From assembly GCF_003627795.1 (NCBI RefSeq), contig NZ_CP032684.1, forward strand, positions 907,001-971,000: DNA of 64,000 nucleotides, given 5' to 3'. Below the pieces are notes generated by a model. The model had not been told where the DNA came from, ran no database searches, and saw only the letters and a program-made list of their open reading frames with translations. A program made the position numbers and the translations under genes. The stretch comes from Rhizobium sp. CCGE531. Lineage in GTDB: Bacteria; Pseudomonadota; Alphaproteobacteria; Rhizobiales; Rhizobiaceae. Below, in pieces: positions 8,527-18,423 of the stretch; positions within the stretch are counted from its first letter, which is position 1; each line of letters begins with the position of its first letter.

Positions 8527-9846
8527 ATGAGTAGCCTCAGGGCGCGTCTTGCCTTGAGCGCCTATCGTTTTGGCGGGATCGCCGTCTATCCGTTCATCGG
8601 GCCTTATCTTGCCGTTCGCGCGGCGAAGGGCAAGGAAGAGAGTTCCCGCAAACTGGAGCGTTCCGGCTATGCGAGCGCCAATCGTCCGCAAGGGCCGCTG
8701 ATCTGGTTCCATGCGGCAAGCGTCGGCGAGACGTCTGCCGTCATCCCGCTGATCCGTGAAATCCGCCGCCGCGACATTCACGTCATGCTGACGACGGGCA
8801 CGATCACCTCGGCCAAGGTCGCGCATCAGCGCCTCGGCGAGGAGGTCATCCATCAATATGTTCCTCTCGATCTCAAGCCGGCCATAAAGCGCTTCATCGA
8901 CTACTGGCAGCCCGATTGCGCCATTTTCGCCGAATCCGAGATCTGGCCGACGACCATCACGGAGCTCGGCCGCCGGCGCATTCCGCAGATCCTCGTCAAT
9001 GCCCGCATGTCGGATCGCTCCTTTGCCCGCTGGAGCCGCCATCCCACCCTTGCTGAGGCGCTGTTTGAAAACTTGGCTTTGGTCGTGGCCCAGTCGGACC
9101 TCGACGCCGAACGTTTCCGTGATCTCGGTGCCGTGCAGGTGATCAGGTCGGGCAATCTCAAGGTGGATACGGACGCGCCGTCCCACGATGCATCGACGCT
9201 TGCCGGCTACATGAAGCAGGTCGGCGACCGCAAGACCTGGGCCGCGGTCTCCACTTTCGATGGTGAGGAAAATGCCGCGGCATCCGTCCATAAGATGCTG
9301 AAGGAGCACAACGGCCAGCTCACCATCATCGTGCCGCGTCATCCCGAGCGCTGCGACGCGATCGAGGCGATGCTCGTGGAACAGGGCCTGAAGGTAGCGC
9401 GCCGCACCCGCAGCGATATTCTCTCGCCTGAAGTCGACGTCTTCCTCGGCGACACGATCGGCGAGATGGGGCTTTACCTGCGGATGACCGAAGTCGCCTT
9501 CATGGGCAAATCGCTGTTCAACGAAGGCGGCCAGAATCCGCTCGAGCCGGCCATGCTCGGCTGCGCGATCCTGACTGGCGGTCATGTCCAGAACTTCCGC
9601 GACTCCTATCAGTTGCTCGCCCGCCGCGGCAGCGCCCGAATGGTGCGTGATACCGAGATGCTGGCGCGCGGCGTGCATTATTTGCTGGCCAACGACACGG
9701 CGCGACGCAGCATGATCGACGCCGGCTTCGCAGCCGTGCATGAGATGCGTGGTGCACTGGCGGCAACGGTGAAAGGGCTGGAGCCCTATATCAATCCGCT
9801 TTCGGTGAAGGCGCGGCTGATGCCGAAGACGATGGCGAACGGTTAA
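8527..9846 (+). CDS. waaA: 3-deoxy-D-manno-octulosonic acid transferase
   Basis: 439 residues. WaaA (KdtA) transfers Kdo from CMP-Kdo to lipid IVA at the inner membrane, the first step of LPS inner-core assembly. The N-terminal hydrophobic anchor near residues 8-30 is followed by the glycosyltransferase motif WFHAASVGE near residue 60, a catalytic-glutamate region in GT30 enzymes, and by FAESEIWPT and IIVPRHPERC further on. The start is fixed by GGAGG eight bases before the ATG. It heads a run waaA-HAD-lpxK, so Kdo transfer and lipid A 4'-phosphorylation are encoded together. Confidence 0.95.
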   Translation: MSSLRARLALSAYRFGGIAVYPFIGPYLAVRAAKGKEESSRKLERSGYASANRPQGPLIWFHAASVGETSAVIPLIREIRRRDIHVMLTTGTITSAKVAHQRLGEEVIHQYVPLDLKPAIKRFIDYWQPDCAIFAESEIWPTTITELGRRRIPQILVNARMSDRSFARWSRHPTLAEALFENLALVVAQSDLDAERFRDLGAVQVIRSGNLKVDTDAPSHDASTLAGYMKQVGDRKTWAAVSTFDGEENAAASVHKMLKEHNGQLTIIVPRHPERCDAIEAMLVEQGLKVARRTRSDILSPEVDVFLGDTIGEMGLYLRMTEVAFMGKSLFNEGGQNPLEPAMLGCAILTGGHVQNFRDSYQLLARRGSARMVRDTEMLARGVHYLLANDTARRSMIDAGFAAVHEMRGALAATVKGLEPYINPLSVKARLMPKTMANG

Positions 9847-9858
9847 GAAGGCAGGGGC

Positions 9859-10590
9859 ATGGCGGCGGTCAAGCTGGGAGCGATTGCGGGCATTCTTTTC
9901 GACAAGGACGGCACGCTGCTCGACTATGACCAGAGCTGGCTGCCGGTCAATCGCGAGCTTGCCAGGATCGCCGCTCACGACGATCCGCTTCTCGCCGACC
10001 ATCTTCTCTCCGCATGCGGCATGGACCCGATCTCCGGCCATATCGTGCCCGACAGCCTGCTGGCAGCCGGCAACACCAGGCAGATTTCCGAGGGGTTGGT
10101 GGCCGCCGGCTCGAAAATGGATGTCGCCGAGCTGGTGGAGAAGCTCGATGTGCTCTTTGCGCACGCGGCCGACTTCTCGTCGCCGGTCACTGATCTCGCC
10201 GGTTTCTTCCGCCGACTGCATGAACGGGGCTACAAGCTCGGCGTTGCCTCCAGCGACAACGAGCGCTCCATCCGCCAGACCGCCCGCCGCTTCGGCTTCA
10301 TCGATTATCTCGATTACATCGCCGGCTATGACAGCGGTTTCGGCACCAAGCCGGAGCCGGGCATGGTGCTCGGCTTCTATGCGGCGACTGGTCTTTCGCC
10401 GGCGCAGGTCGCCGTCGTCGGCGACAACAATCACGACCTCCATATGGGGCGCAATGCCGGCGTCGGTCTGACCGTCGGCGTGCTGACGGGCACCGGCTCG
10501 CGCGAAACACTGACGGCCGCATCGGACTATTGCCTCAACGACATTACCGAGCTGGAAAACCTGCTCATGCCGGTCGCCCAATCGGCCTGA
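9859..10590 (+). CDS. HAD-family hydrolase (phosphoglycolate phosphatase-like)
   Basis: 243 residues, 12 bases after waaA. Motif I reads FDKDGTLLDYD near residue 14 with the nucleophile Asp, motif II Ser lies in GVASSDNE, and motif III/IV in GTKPEPGM and VVGDNNHDLHMG. A helical cap domain lies between motifs I and II, as in class C1 HADs such as Gph. The physiological substrate is unknown. Its place between waaA and lpxK suggests co-transcription with the LPS genes but does not prove a role in LPS synthesis. Confidence 0.85.
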   Translation: MAAVKLGAIAGILFDKDGTLLDYDQSWLPVNRELARIAAHDDPLLADHLLSACGMDPISGHIVPDSLLAAGNTRQISEGLVAAGSKMDVAELVEKLDVLFAHAADFSSPVTDLAGFFRRLHERGYKLGVASSDNERSIRQTARRFGFIDYLDYIAGYDSGFGTKPEPGMVLGFYAATGLSPAQVAVVGDNNHDLHMGRNAGVGLTVGVLTGTGSRETLTAASDYCLNDITELENLLMPVAQSA

Positions 10591-10674
10591 TCCTGGCAAT
10601 GGCTTGCTTTTTCACGCAATCTGGCTTTTCTTGCCGGTTTATCGCAGGCACAAGAATAGGGCTGGATTAGAGGT

Positions 10675-11724
10675 ATGGTATCGGAAGCCCCACCTTTCTG
10701 GTGGCGAAAACCGGATTGGCGCGCCTGGGGGCTCTCACCCTTTTCTTTCCTGTATGGCCGCATCGCCGGGCACCGGATGGTGCATGGCAAACGTGCTTCC
10801 GTGCCGGTGCCGGTCATCTGCGTCGGCAATTTCACGGTCGGCGGCGCCGGCAAGACGCCGACGGCGCTTGCGCTCGCCCAGGCGGCAAAGGCAAAGGGGC
10901 TGACGCCGGGCTTCCTGAGCCGAGGCTACGGCGGCTCGCTCGATATCACGACGGTCGTCGATCCCTCGCATCACCACGCCACGGCCGTCGGCGACGAACC
11001 GCTGCTGCTTGCCCGCGAGGCGCTGACGGTGATCGCCCGTCGGCGGGCCGATGGCGCGGAAAGGCTCGTGCGCGAAGGCGCCGACATCATCATCATGGAT
11101 GACGGTTTCCAGAGCGCGCAGCTCGCCATCGACTACGCTCTTGTGGTGATCGATGCCGGCAGAGGCATCGGCAACGGCCATCTCGTTCCTGGCGGTCCGG
11201 TGCGCGCGCCGCTGCGCACCCAGCTTCTCTATGCGTCCGCTCTCTTGAAGGTTGGTGATGGCAACGCCGCCGATCGCGTCGTTCGGCTTGCGGCAAGGGC
11301 CGGAAAGCCCTTCTTTGCCGCGAGCGTCAGAGTGCGCGGGCAGGAAGATTTGTGCGGCCGAAAGGTGCTTGCCTTTGCGGGCATTGCCGATCCGGCCAAG
11401 TTTTTCCGCACGGTCGAGACGCTGGGCGCCGATATCGCCGTTAGGCGCAGCTTCGGGGATCATGAACATCCCGGCGAAGACGACGTTTCCGATATGCTCG
11501 ATATAGCCGCGCGCGAAGGGCTGGAGATCGTCACTACGTCGAAGGACTATGTACGCCTGATCGGGCATCATGGCCGCGCCGACGAATTGCTGCAGCGCTG
11601 CAGGGTAATCGAGATCGACATGGTCTTTGCCGATCCGCAGGCGCCGGCACTGATCATCAACAGGGCCATTGCAGCCGCGCGCGAGCGCCGCTTGCGGGAA
11701 AAACGCAGCAGCAAAACGGCTTAA
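10675..11724 (+). CDS. lpxK: Tetraacyldisaccharide 4'-kinase
   Basis: 349 residues. LpxK phosphorylates the 4' position of the disaccharide-1-phosphate precursor to give lipid IVA, the substrate of WaaA. The P-loop reads [14 protein letters not shown] near residue 45, followed by LSRGYGGS and the DDGFQSAQL motif near residue 142. The N-terminal [13 protein letters not shown] segment with a short hydrophobic helix is the membrane-associating part. The ATG at 10675 fits the family length. Rhizobia usually remove the 4'-phosphate again later with LpxF. Confidence 0.95.
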   Translation: MVSEAPPFWWRKPDWRAWGLSPFSFLYGRIAGHRMVHGKRASVPVPVICVGNFTVGGAGKTPTALALAQAAKAKGLTPGFLSRGYGGSLDITTVVDPSHHHATAVGDEPLLLAREALTVIARRRADGAERLVREGADIIIMDDGFQSAQLAIDYALVVIDAGRGIGNGHLVPGGPVRAPLRTQLLYASALLKVGDGNAADRVVRLAARAGKPFFAASVRVRGQEDLCGRKVLAFAGIADPAKFFRTVETLGADIAVRRSFGDHEHPGEDDVSDMLDIAAREGLEIVTTSKDYVRLIGHHGRADELLQRCRVIEIDMVFADPQAPALIINRAIAAARERRLREKRSSKTA

Positions 11725-11752
11725 AGCCAAGGCCGCTATCTGGCGAGAGAAA

Positions 11753-11983
11753 TCAGCGCTTCTGGTTGGGCAGCGCGCCGGCGCGCTTTTCGGCCTCGAG
11801 CGAGATGATGACGTCGGCATAGGGCTCCTGTCGGGCAACGCTCCAGTAGCGCAGCTCGTCGAGCGCGATGTGCTTTCCGGTCATGGCGCAGACGACATAG
11901 GAGCCCGGCATCAGGATCTGGAAATCGCCGTCGAGATAGCGAATCTTCGCCTCGCGGTTTCCATGTCCTTCGAAAAGATTCAT
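11753..11983 (-). CDS. DUF2093 family protein
   Basis: 76 residues on the strand opposite to lpxK. MNLFEGHGNREAKIRYLDG, followed by FQILMPGSYVVCAMTGKHI and LDELRYWSVARQEPY, matches DUF2093, a small rhizobial family without known function. The longer open frame upstream is rejected because it enters a palindromic repeat. Conserved neighbours in rhizobia are lpxK and mutL, as found here. A single cysteine in VCAMTG is visible; no zinc-binding pair is complete. Confidence 0.8.
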   Translation of the reverse strand: MNLFEGHGNREAKIRYLDGDFQILMPGSYVVCAMTGKHIALDELRYWSVARQEPYADVIISLEAEKRAGALPNQKR

Positions 11984-12027
11984 CTGATGCCGTCCTTGAT
12001 CTCTGTCATCTGTTTGCCATACCGCAC

Positions 12028-12135
12028 TACAGCGCCGCGCGTCAAATACGACGCGCAAAGGTCGCTGTAGCACTTCAAAGCTGCTGCATAATTTTGTCTT
12101 TAAATCGATTTCGGCTTAAGGACAAAATTATGCAG
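12028..12135. repeat. Dispersed rhizobial palindromic repeat, type B copy 1
   Basis: The left part TACAGCGCCGCGCGTC...GACGCGCAAAGG forms one hairpin. The right part is a perfect 15-bp inverted repeat (CTGCATAATTTTGTC / GACAAAATTATGCAG) that can fold in either strand. A second copy lies at 38511-38612. It separates the convergent ends of lpxK/DUF2093 and mutL and may also stop transcription, though no T-run follows the stem directly. Confidence 0.8.
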
Positions 12136-12192
12136 CGGGCGCGACTTTTCCAGACTATTTCCCGGAAAAGTTCCTTTCGAAAATGGCCTGCG

Positions 12193-14025
12193 TCAGCTGC
12201 GCCCGAAGAGCCGCTCGATGTCCGAAAGCTTCAGCTCTATATAGGTCGGCCGGCCGTGATTGCACTGTCCGGAGCCGGGCGTGGCCTCCATTTGCCGCAA
12301 AAGCGCATTCATTTCTTCCGGACGCAGGCGCCGGCCAGAGCGCACCGAACCATGGCAAGCCATAGTCGCGGCGACATATTCCAGCTTGGCGGCCAGCCCG
12401 GAGGCCGTATCCCATTCGGCGATCTCGTCGGCCAATTGCCGGACCAGGCCTTGCGCATCGACCTCGCCGAGCATCGCCGGCGTCTCCCGCACGGCGATGG
12501 CACCGGGACCGAAGCGTTCGATAGCGAGCCCAAGCTCACCAAGTTCCTCGGAAAATCCCATCAGCCGGTCGCAATCCTCTTCGGGCAGGTCGACGATTTC
12601 GGGAATGAGCAAGACTTGCGAGGACAGGCGTTTCGAATGCAACGCCTTGCGCATGGCCTCGAAAACCAGCCGCTCATGCGCGGCGTGCTGATCGACGATG
12701 ACAAGCCCGTTCTCCGTCTGGGCGACGATATAGTTCTCGTGCAGCTGCGCGCGGGCAGCGCCCAGCGGAAAGCGCGCCGGTTCCTCGGCACGCACCGGTC
12801 CCACCGGGGACACCACGTCGGCGCGCGCGGTGGGCATGGCAAGGCCCTCGAAGGCGGCCTGTGGCTTCTCGGCAAATCCGTAGCCGGCCGTAGCCGCGGC
12901 TCCTTCATAGGGGCGAGAGGGTGACGTTTCGGCCGTCCATGGGGTCGGCGCCGGCGAGGACCGCCAACCCGGCTGGAAGCCGGACCGGCCGGCGGTAAAC
13001 GCGCGCAGCATGCCATCCGCGCCGGTCGTGGCGGCACGGTCGCCTTCGCGCGCCAGCGCTTCGCGCACCGCGCCGACGATCAGGCCGCGCACCAGCCCGG
13101 GATCGCGGAAGCGCACATCGGATTTCGCCGGATGGACGTTGACGTCGACCAGCGCGGGATCGAGCGTCAGCGAAAGCACGGCGACGGGATAGCGTCCGGC
13201 GGGGATGGTTTCGGCATAGGCGCCGCGGATCGCTGACAGGATCAGCTTGTCCTGTACCGGCCGGCCGTTGACGAAGGCATATTGATGGGCGGAGTTGCCG
13301 CGATTGAAGGTCGGCACGCCGGCAAAGCCGGTGAGGCTCACATCCTCGCGCACCGCATCGAGCGCGATGGCATTGTCCTTGAATTCGGCTCCGAGCACCT
13401 GCGCCATGCGGGCGAGATGATCGTCGCCGGTCGCCGGAAATTCCAGCGTCGAGCGGTCGCTGCCCGACAGCACGAAACGCACGCGCGGAAAGGCGATTGC
13501 CATGCGTTTGACGATTTCGGTAATCGCCGCCGCCTCCGCCCTCTCGGTTTTCAGGAATTTCAGGCGCGCCGGCGTCGCGAAGAACAGGTCGCGCACTTCG
13601 ACGATCGTGCCGGGATTGGCAGCCGCCGGGCGTAAGTGCAGAACCTTGCCGCCGGCAACGGCGATCTCGGCGCCGCCGGTTGCACCCGCCCTGCGGCTCG
13701 CGATCGAGAGCTTCGCCACCGAGCCGATGGAAGGCAGGGCCTCGCCGCGGAAGCCGAGGGTGCGGACGTCGTCCAGCGTCTCGGAGATCTTCGAGGTGCA
13801 GTGGCGCCGGACCGCGAGTTCAAGGTCCGCCTCCTCCATGCCGGAGCCGTTGTCGGTCACCCGCAGCAGCGCCTTGCCGCCGCCCGCGGTGGCGATTTCG
13901 ACGCGGGTCGCACCGGCATCCAGCGCGTTTTCGATCAGCTCCTTTGCGGCGCTTGCCGGGCGTTCGATCACTTCGCCGGCAGCGATCTGGTTGATCAGTG
14001 TTTCGGAGAGTTGCTTGATGGCCAT
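12193..14025 (-). CDS. mutL: DNA mismatch repair protein MutL (endonuclease type)
   Basis: 610 residues from the ATG at 14025 ([10 protein letters not shown]). The GHKL ATPase motifs are [16 protein letters not shown] and [11 protein letters not shown]. The C-terminal domain keeps the metal-dependent nicking motif [12 protein letters not shown], which fits DQHA(x)2E(x)4E, as well as ACHGSVR and CNHGRP. MutL couples MutS mismatch recognition to strand removal. Organisms without MutH, which includes rhizobia, use MutL itself as the nickase, and the residues here agree with that. The middle linker (about residues 330-420) is poorly conserved and Ala/Pro-rich. Confidence 0.95.
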   Translation of the reverse strand: MAIKQLSETLINQIAAGEVIERPASAAKELIENALDAGATRVEIATAGGGKALLRVTDNGSGMEEADLELAVRRHCTSKISETLDDVRTLGFRGEALPSIGSVAKLSIASRRAGATGGAEIAVAGGKVLHLRPAAANPGTIVEVRDLFFATPARLKFLKTERAEAAAITEIVKRMAIAFPRVRFVLSGSDRSTLEFPATGDDHLARMAQVLGAEFKDNAIALDAVREDVSLTGFAGVPTFNRGNSAHQYAFVNGRPVQDKLILSAIRGAYAETIPAGRYPVAVLSLTLDPALVDVNVHPAKSDVRFRDPGLVRGLIVGAVREALAREGDRAATTGADGMLRAFTAGRSGFQPGWRSSPAPTPWTAETSPSRPYEGAAATAGYGFAEKPQAAFEGLAMPTARADVVSPVGPVRAEEPARFPLGAARAQLHENYIVAQTENGLVIVDQHAAHERLVFEAMRKALHSKRLSSQVLLIPEIVDLPEEDCDRLMGFSEELGELGLAIERFGPGAIAVRETPAMLGEVDAQGLVRQLADEIAEWDTASGLAAKLEYVAATMACHGSVRSGRRLRPEEMNALLRQMEATPGSGQCNHGRPTYIELKLSDIERLFGRS

Positions 14026-14368
14026 GCTCTCATTGTCGTGGATTCGCGGCAGCGTGGAAAGAGGAAAGGCAATTGGCCCATCTTCTTTCACCGTTTCCGT
14101 CTATGGGCTTTGTTCAGAAATTTAATCAATGCTTAAGGGAATGATGACAGGTTGTGGGAAAGAAGCTTGAAATGACTACAGGTGGCGCGCTTCGTGCATG
14201 CCGACGGCTCTTGATGGCAGGTTGGTGGCCGTCAACTTTCATGAGCCAGGTGCCATCTGCTTCAAGTGCACAGGCCAGCATGCAACTTTTCAAACATCCC
14301 TTTGTAGAGCGAACGCCGCCCTGTCGGTGGTCTTGCCGTGAAACTGGTTGAGTGTAGGAATCGGACGA
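14026..14368. other. Intergenic region between divergent mutL and PAS/receiver gene
   Basis: About 340 bases without a convincing gene. A short open frame at 14154-14351 has no ribosome site and no protein-like composition. The region should hold the promoters of both divergent genes, but no clear -35/-10 pair was recognised. Confidence 0.5.
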
Positions 14369-16102
14369 ATGACTGCCGAGATTGACAAGGCAGCCCTGGC
14401 AATGATGACTGCGGATGCGCCCTTCGGCGGCAATCTGCAGGCGATGTTCTTCGACGCTTTCTGTGACGGTCTTTCCAGCGCCTTCTTCGCCTATGACAAG
14501 AACGATCTGTTGCTGTTCGCCAGCCGTCAGGTTCTGAATTTCTTCCCGATCCAACCCGAATACCTGCAGCCATCGACCCGATTGCGCGACTTCCTCGGCG
14601 CCGTCTTCGACACGGGCGTGCGGCCTCAGGCAAATCAGGCCAAGACGGCCGCCAACCGCGATAGCTGGATATCGCAGCGCATTGCCTCGCACTGGCGCGA
14701 GCGCTTGGAGACGACGGAGCATTTCATCGACGACCGCTGGGTGCGCATCAGCAAGCGGCGACTGTCCTCCGGCATCGGCTTCTGCATCATCTCCGATGTC
14801 TCCGAAATGAAGAAGCGCGAGGAACAGTGGCGCGTCGACATGGAGCGCGCGCAGCTCACCGAGGATATTCTCGACAACCTGCCGTTTCCGGTTTTCGTGA
14901 AGGACCAGAATCTCATCTATGTCGCGGTCAACAGGGCGTTCTGCGACAAGTACCAGACCGCGGCCGATGAGGTGCGGGGCCGCAAGAGCATCGATCTCTT
15001 TTCCACGGATATTGCCAATCGCTTCCATGAGAGCGACCTGCATGTGATCGAAACCGGCGAGATGTCGATCTCGCGGCAGCGCCAGATTGCCCGCGACGGC
15101 ATCGAGCGCGATATCGTGACGCGCAAGCAGCGCATCGGCAAATCCGGCCGCTATTTCCTGGTCTGCACCATGCAGGACCTGCCCAAGGACGGTGGCGATT
15201 TCGATGAATTCGCCCTTGCCTCGCATATCCGGGAAAACAGCGACCGCTCCTATCGGCGTGCCTATGTTCCCATGGCCGCCTTGCAGACCATTTCACGCCG
15301 TCCGGCCGCCATGGAGACCTTCGTCCCGGAAAATTTCAGCGGCCGCAAGGTTCTCGTCGTCACGCCCGATTTTGCCGCGGAAACGGCCGCGTTGAAAACG
15401 CTCGAGAAATACGGTTTCGAAGCCTGCGTTGTTCACAATGAGAACGAAGAGGCGGCGTTTCTGGATGTGGCGAGCGCGCACGGCGTCAAGATCGATCTTG
15501 TCATCGTCGACAACCAGTTGGGCAAGCGCGGCATCGACTTGGCCGAACGGCAGAACCTTGCCGCCCTGTCGCTGGATGGCTCGCAGCTTGCCACGGAACT
15601 TGCCTTCCTGATCGCCCGTCATTTCAACCGCAATATCCGCGGCGAGCCCGGGAATGTTGCGGAAGCGGGGCTCCTGCCGGAATGGCGGCGCACGGCCGGC
15701 GACGATCGCCGCGCGCAGATCCTCGTCGCCGAAGATAATGACATCAACCAGATCGTCTTCTCGCAGATCCTGGAGGGACTGGGATACAGCTACGTGATCG
15801 CCGCAAGCGGCGATGAGGCGGTGCGGTTGTGGCAGGAGCATCGCCCGGAGTTGATCCTGATGGACATTTCGCTGCCGGGCTTGAACGGCTTCGAATCCGC
15901 CAGGCTGATCCGCGGCACTGAAAAGGACACTGGCTCCCATACGCCGATCATCGGTGTGCTGACGCAGGCCTTCGAGTGTGATCGCAAGGAGTGTGCGGAT
16001 GCCGGCATGGACGATTTCATCCTGAAACCGGTTAGCCCCGATATCATCGAGACGGTGTTCCAGAAGTACATGCGCAGCCCTCACAAAGCGCAAAATAGAT
16101 AG
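14369..16102 (+). CDS. PAS-PAS-receiver-receiver signalling protein without kinase domain
   Basis: 577 residues from the ATG at 14369, preceded by AGGAA; a TTG 21 bases upstream is less likely. Two PAS-like sensor domains occupy about residues 15-130 and 161-280 (ILDNLPFPVFVKDQN). A divergent receiver follows at 324-430 (KVLVVTPDF; possible acceptor Asp381 in LVIVDNQL) and a canonical receiver at 450-570 (ILVAEDNDIN; acceptor Asp499 in LILMDISLPG; Lys in LKPVSP). No HisKA H-box or HATPase N/G boxes are seen between PAS and receivers, where hybrid kinases carry them. It may relay phosphate from another kinase. The GGDEF-EAL gene follows 101 bases downstream. Confidence 0.8.
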   Translation: MTAEIDKAALAMMTADAPFGGNLQAMFFDAFCDGLSSAFFAYDKNDLLLFASRQVLNFFPIQPEYLQPSTRLRDFLGAVFDTGVRPQANQAKTAANRDSWISQRIASHWRERLETTEHFIDDRWVRISKRRLSSGIGFCIISDVSEMKKREEQWRVDMERAQLTEDILDNLPFPVFVKDQNLIYVAVNRAFCDKYQTAADEVRGRKSIDLFSTDIANRFHESDLHVIETGEMSISRQRQIARDGIERDIVTRKQRIGKSGRYFLVCTMQDLPKDGGDFDEFALASHIRENSDRSYRRAYVPMAALQTISRRPAAMETFVPENFSGRKVLVVTPDFAAETAALKTLEKYGFEACVVHNENEEAAFLDVASAHGVKIDLVIVDNQLGKRGIDLAERQNLAALSLDGSQLATELAFLIARHFNRNIRGEPGNVAEAGLLPEWRRTAGDDRRAQILVAEDNDINQIVFSQILEGLGYSYVIAASGDEAVRLWQEHRPELILMDISLPGLNGFESARLIRGTEKDTGSHTPIIGVLTQAFECDRKECADAGMDDFILKPVSPDIIETVFQKYMRSPHKAQNR

Positions 16103-16203
16103 ATGTTACAATGAGATCATCCGTGACGGCAACTTATCGCCGGCATTGATTCACCGTTCTCACGCTATCCTTTGTTAAGACTTCGCCGTCATGCTTTTGC
16201 AGG

Positions 16204-17583
16204 GTGGAGAAAACGTCGGGACCGAATATGAAATCGGCTGAAATGCTGCCAGGGCCAGTCATTCAGGAGCCACAGGCAATCGCTTATACCGATCCGCTCA
16301 CCGGCTTGGGCAATCGACATCGCATGCGCGAACGCACGCGCTCGATTTCGCTCGAGCGGGCCAGCGATCCGGCACCCTTCACCATCGGCATCGTCAATCT
16401 GGATGCCTTCAAGCCGATCAACGACCTGTTCGGCGTCGAAGCCGGTGACGAGATTCTCTGCCAGGTCGCACATCGCCTCAAGGCTTGCATCCCCGACGGA
16501 GCGATGGTGACGCGCCATGACGGGGACGAATTCGCCTTTGTTCTTCCCTTGGTCTTCGAGCGCGTCGGCGCCGAGAAGTTCGGGCAGATGATCCGCGAGG
16601 TGCTTTCGGCACCCTATGATCTCGGTGATCGCAACGTCAGGCTTTCCGCCTCTTTCGGCTTCGCCATCCATCCTTTCGCCGGTGAGGAATTCGACGATCT
16701 CCTGAAGAATGCGGAAACCGCGCTCTACCGTTCGAAGCGTCGCGGCCGCGGGCAGATCACCGTCTATTCCAAGGAAATCGCTCAGGAAATGAAGCGCGCG
16801 ACGCAGCTGGAGCAGGCGCTGCGCAATGCCATCATTTCGGATGCCATCGATGTGCATTTCCAGCCAATCGTTTCGCTCGCCAACAACATGGTAGTCGGCT
16901 TCGAGGCGCTTGCCCGCTGGAACGATCGGGATCTCGGCTTCGTTTCGCCCGCTGTCTTCGTGCCGCTCGCCGAAGAGCGCGGCTTCATCGATGCCCTGTC
17001 CGAAACGCTTCTGCGAAAGGCGGCGGAGGCAGCACTTTCCTGGCCGCGCGAGCTTTTCCTGTCCTTCAATTTGTCTTCGGCGCAATTGATGGATCCCGGC
17101 ACCAGCAGCAGCATCCTTGCCATCCTTGCGCGTGTCGGCCTCGATCCGCATCGCCTCGAACTCGAAATCACCGAAACCGCGGTCGTGAGTTCGGCCGATA
17201 CGGCGCATCGCATCATCGCCGATCTCCGCGCAGCGGGTGCGCGCATCTCCCTTGATGACTTCGGCACCGGTCAATCCAGCCTTGGGCGCTTGCGCGAATT
17301 CATCTTCGACAAGGTAAAGATCGATAGGGCCTTCGTCTCTCGCATGAATTCGGATCGGGTATCCGAACATATCATCAAGGCGGTGCTCGCCATGTGCGAG
17401 GGGCTCGAACTGCGCGTGGTCGCGGAAGGCATCGAGGAACATGCCGAAGCGGCGAAACTGAAGGCGCTGGGCTGCGCCATGGGGCAGGGCTATTATTTCG
17501 GGAAGCCGGCAGATAGCGCCGCGACGCTTCGTTATCTGCAAAGCCATTATTTCGACGTCAGCACCGAACGCGAGATCGCCTAA
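16204..17583 (+). CDS. GGDEF-EAL protein, probable c-di-GMP phosphodiesterase
   Basis: 459 residues from a GTG; an ATG at 16228 is an alternative start. There are no membrane segments or sensor domain. The GGDEF half keeps TDPLTGLGNR and NLDAFKPIND but its active loop reads HDGDEF (Asp106 in place of the first Gly), so cyclase activity is doubtful. The EAL half looks complete: FEALARW (233-239), LEITET, DDFGTGQSSL, KIDRAFV and VAEGIEE. The likely net activity is c-di-GMP hydrolysis, perhaps gated by GTP binding to the GGDEF domain (inference). Its position just after the PAS/receiver gene suggests a signalling pair. Confidence 0.88.
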   Translation: MEKTSGPNMKSAEMLPGPVIQEPQAIAYTDPLTGLGNRHRMRERTRSISLERASDPAPFTIGIVNLDAFKPINDLFGVEAGDEILCQVAHRLKACIPDGAMVTRHDGDEFAFVLPLVFERVGAEKFGQMIREVLSAPYDLGDRNVRLSASFGFAIHPFAGEEFDDLLKNAETALYRSKRRGRGQITVYSKEIAQEMKRATQLEQALRNAIISDAIDVHFQPIVSLANNMVVGFEALARWNDRDLGFVSPAVFVPLAEERGFIDALSETLLRKAAEAALSWPRELFLSFNLSSAQLMDPGTSSSILAILARVGLDPHRLELEITETAVVSSADTAHRIIADLRAAGARISLDDFGTGQSSLGRLREFIFDKVKIDRAFVSRMNSDRVSEHIIKAVLAMCEGLELRVVAEGIEEHAEAAKLKALGCAMGQGYYFGKPADSAATLRYLQSHYFDVSTEREIA

Positions 17584-17589
17584 AGGGCA

Positions 17590-17713
17590 TCGTCATCGCA
17601 AAAACGCTGCACACTTTTGCGACATGCCTTGGGCAAGTCCGGCAAAAGTGCATAGCGCTTTCCATCCGGAATTGCCTAAAAAAGATGGAGCGTTTTCGCT
17701 TTTCTAAAGAAGG
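17590..17713. repeat. Dispersed rhizobial palindromic repeat, type A copy 2
   Basis: A diverged copy of the element at 3779-3887. It includes GCACACTTTTGCGACATGCC, GCAAAAGTGCATAGCGCTTTCC, the ATCCGGAATTGC core and the GGAGCGTTTTCGC end. It lies between the GGDEF-EAL gene and the terminator of the PRC-barrel gene. Confidence 0.7.
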
Positions 17714-17734
17714 GCATAAAGGCTCTGTGCCAGC

Positions 17735-17770
17735 AAAGAAAGCGGCGGCCGGTGAGGGCCGCCGCTTCTG
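17735..17770 (-). terminator. Rho-independent terminator of the PRC-barrel gene
   Basis: On the minus strand, a perfect 10-bp GC-rich stem (AGCGGCGGCC / GGCCGCCGCT, 17741-17750 and 17757-17766) with a 6-base loop is followed by TTTCTTTG. It sits about 20 bases after the stop of the minus-strand PRC gene and could also serve the plus strand. Confidence 0.8.
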
Positions 17771-17790
17771 TATTTCGCCTGACCATCATA

Positions 17791-18423
17791 TTACTTGTTG
17801 GTCGACGAAGTCGTGGTGTTGTCCGTCGCCGGCATTGTCGGCGTACCCGCCGAGCTTGCCGCCTTGTCGGAAGCCTGCATTGCCAGCGTCTTGAATTCCG
17901 GCGCGGCCTTCAATGAGCCGGCCGTTTCGGTCGTCGTGAGCTTGATGGTGCCGTCCTGCGGGTTCTGCGCGGCATTGATCTTGCCGAACGGTACGGCGAC
18001 GCTTTTCTGGCCTATGCCAAGGAAGCCGCCGACGCCGACGACAGCGGCGACAACACCGCCCTGCTTCTGCAGGATCAGGTCGTTGATGCTGCCGATGCTT
18101 TCATTCTGACCATTATAGACAGACTGGCCCATATAGGTCTTGGCGCTGATCTGGTCAGCCGACTGCGTAGTCATGTAGCCGCCAGCCTGTTCAGTGCCTG
18201 TCGTCGAGGCAGGCGCCTGGGCCTTGGTTTGCGGCATCGCGTTATCCGGCTTAGTGGCATCCGGCGTCGCCGGTGCGGATTGCGTCAGCGGCGCTTTGTT
18301 GCCGGTATTGCCAGCGCCCCCATTCGACGGTTGCTGCGCCTGAGCGAACGCCATCGGCGAAAGCACCGAGGCCGTGGCGAAGATTGCGCCTGCAGCGACA
18401 GAAGTGAAGAGTTTCCCGGTCAT
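17791..18423 (-). CDS. Exported PRC-barrel domain protein
   Basis: 210 residues. The ATG at 18423 has AGGTAGG just upstream. Residues 1-28 form a signal peptide ending near AFAQAQQ. A Pro/Gln/Thr-rich linker follows, then a PRC-barrel near residues 95-170 (SADQISAKTYMGQSVYN, then SIGSINDLIL and VGVGGFLGIGQKSVAVPF). The Ser/Thr-rich tail ends SSTNK. PRC-barrel proteins of this size are common in the rhizobial periplasm; their function is not known. It is monocistronic, with its own terminator. Confidence 0.82.
   Translation of the reverse strand: MTGKLFTSVAAGAIFATASVLSPMAFAQAQQPSNGGAGNTGNKAPLTQSAPATPDATKPDNAMPQTKAQAPASTTGTEQAGGYMTTQSADQISAKTYMGQSVYNGQNESIGSINDLILQKQGGVVAAVVGVGGFLGIGQKSVAVPFGKINAAQNPQDGTIKLTTTETAGSLKAAPEFKTLAMQASDKAASSAGTPTMPATDNTTTSSTNK

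Noticed and set aside
12193..14025. The MutL nicking motif as a novelty
   Set aside because: The DQHA(x)2E(x)4E motif is standard in bacteria that lack MutH, so it is recorded in the annotation only.
14154..14351. A 65-codon open frame upstream of the PAS/receiver gene
   Set aside because: There is no ribosome site and the composition is unlike a protein; the real gene starts at 14369.
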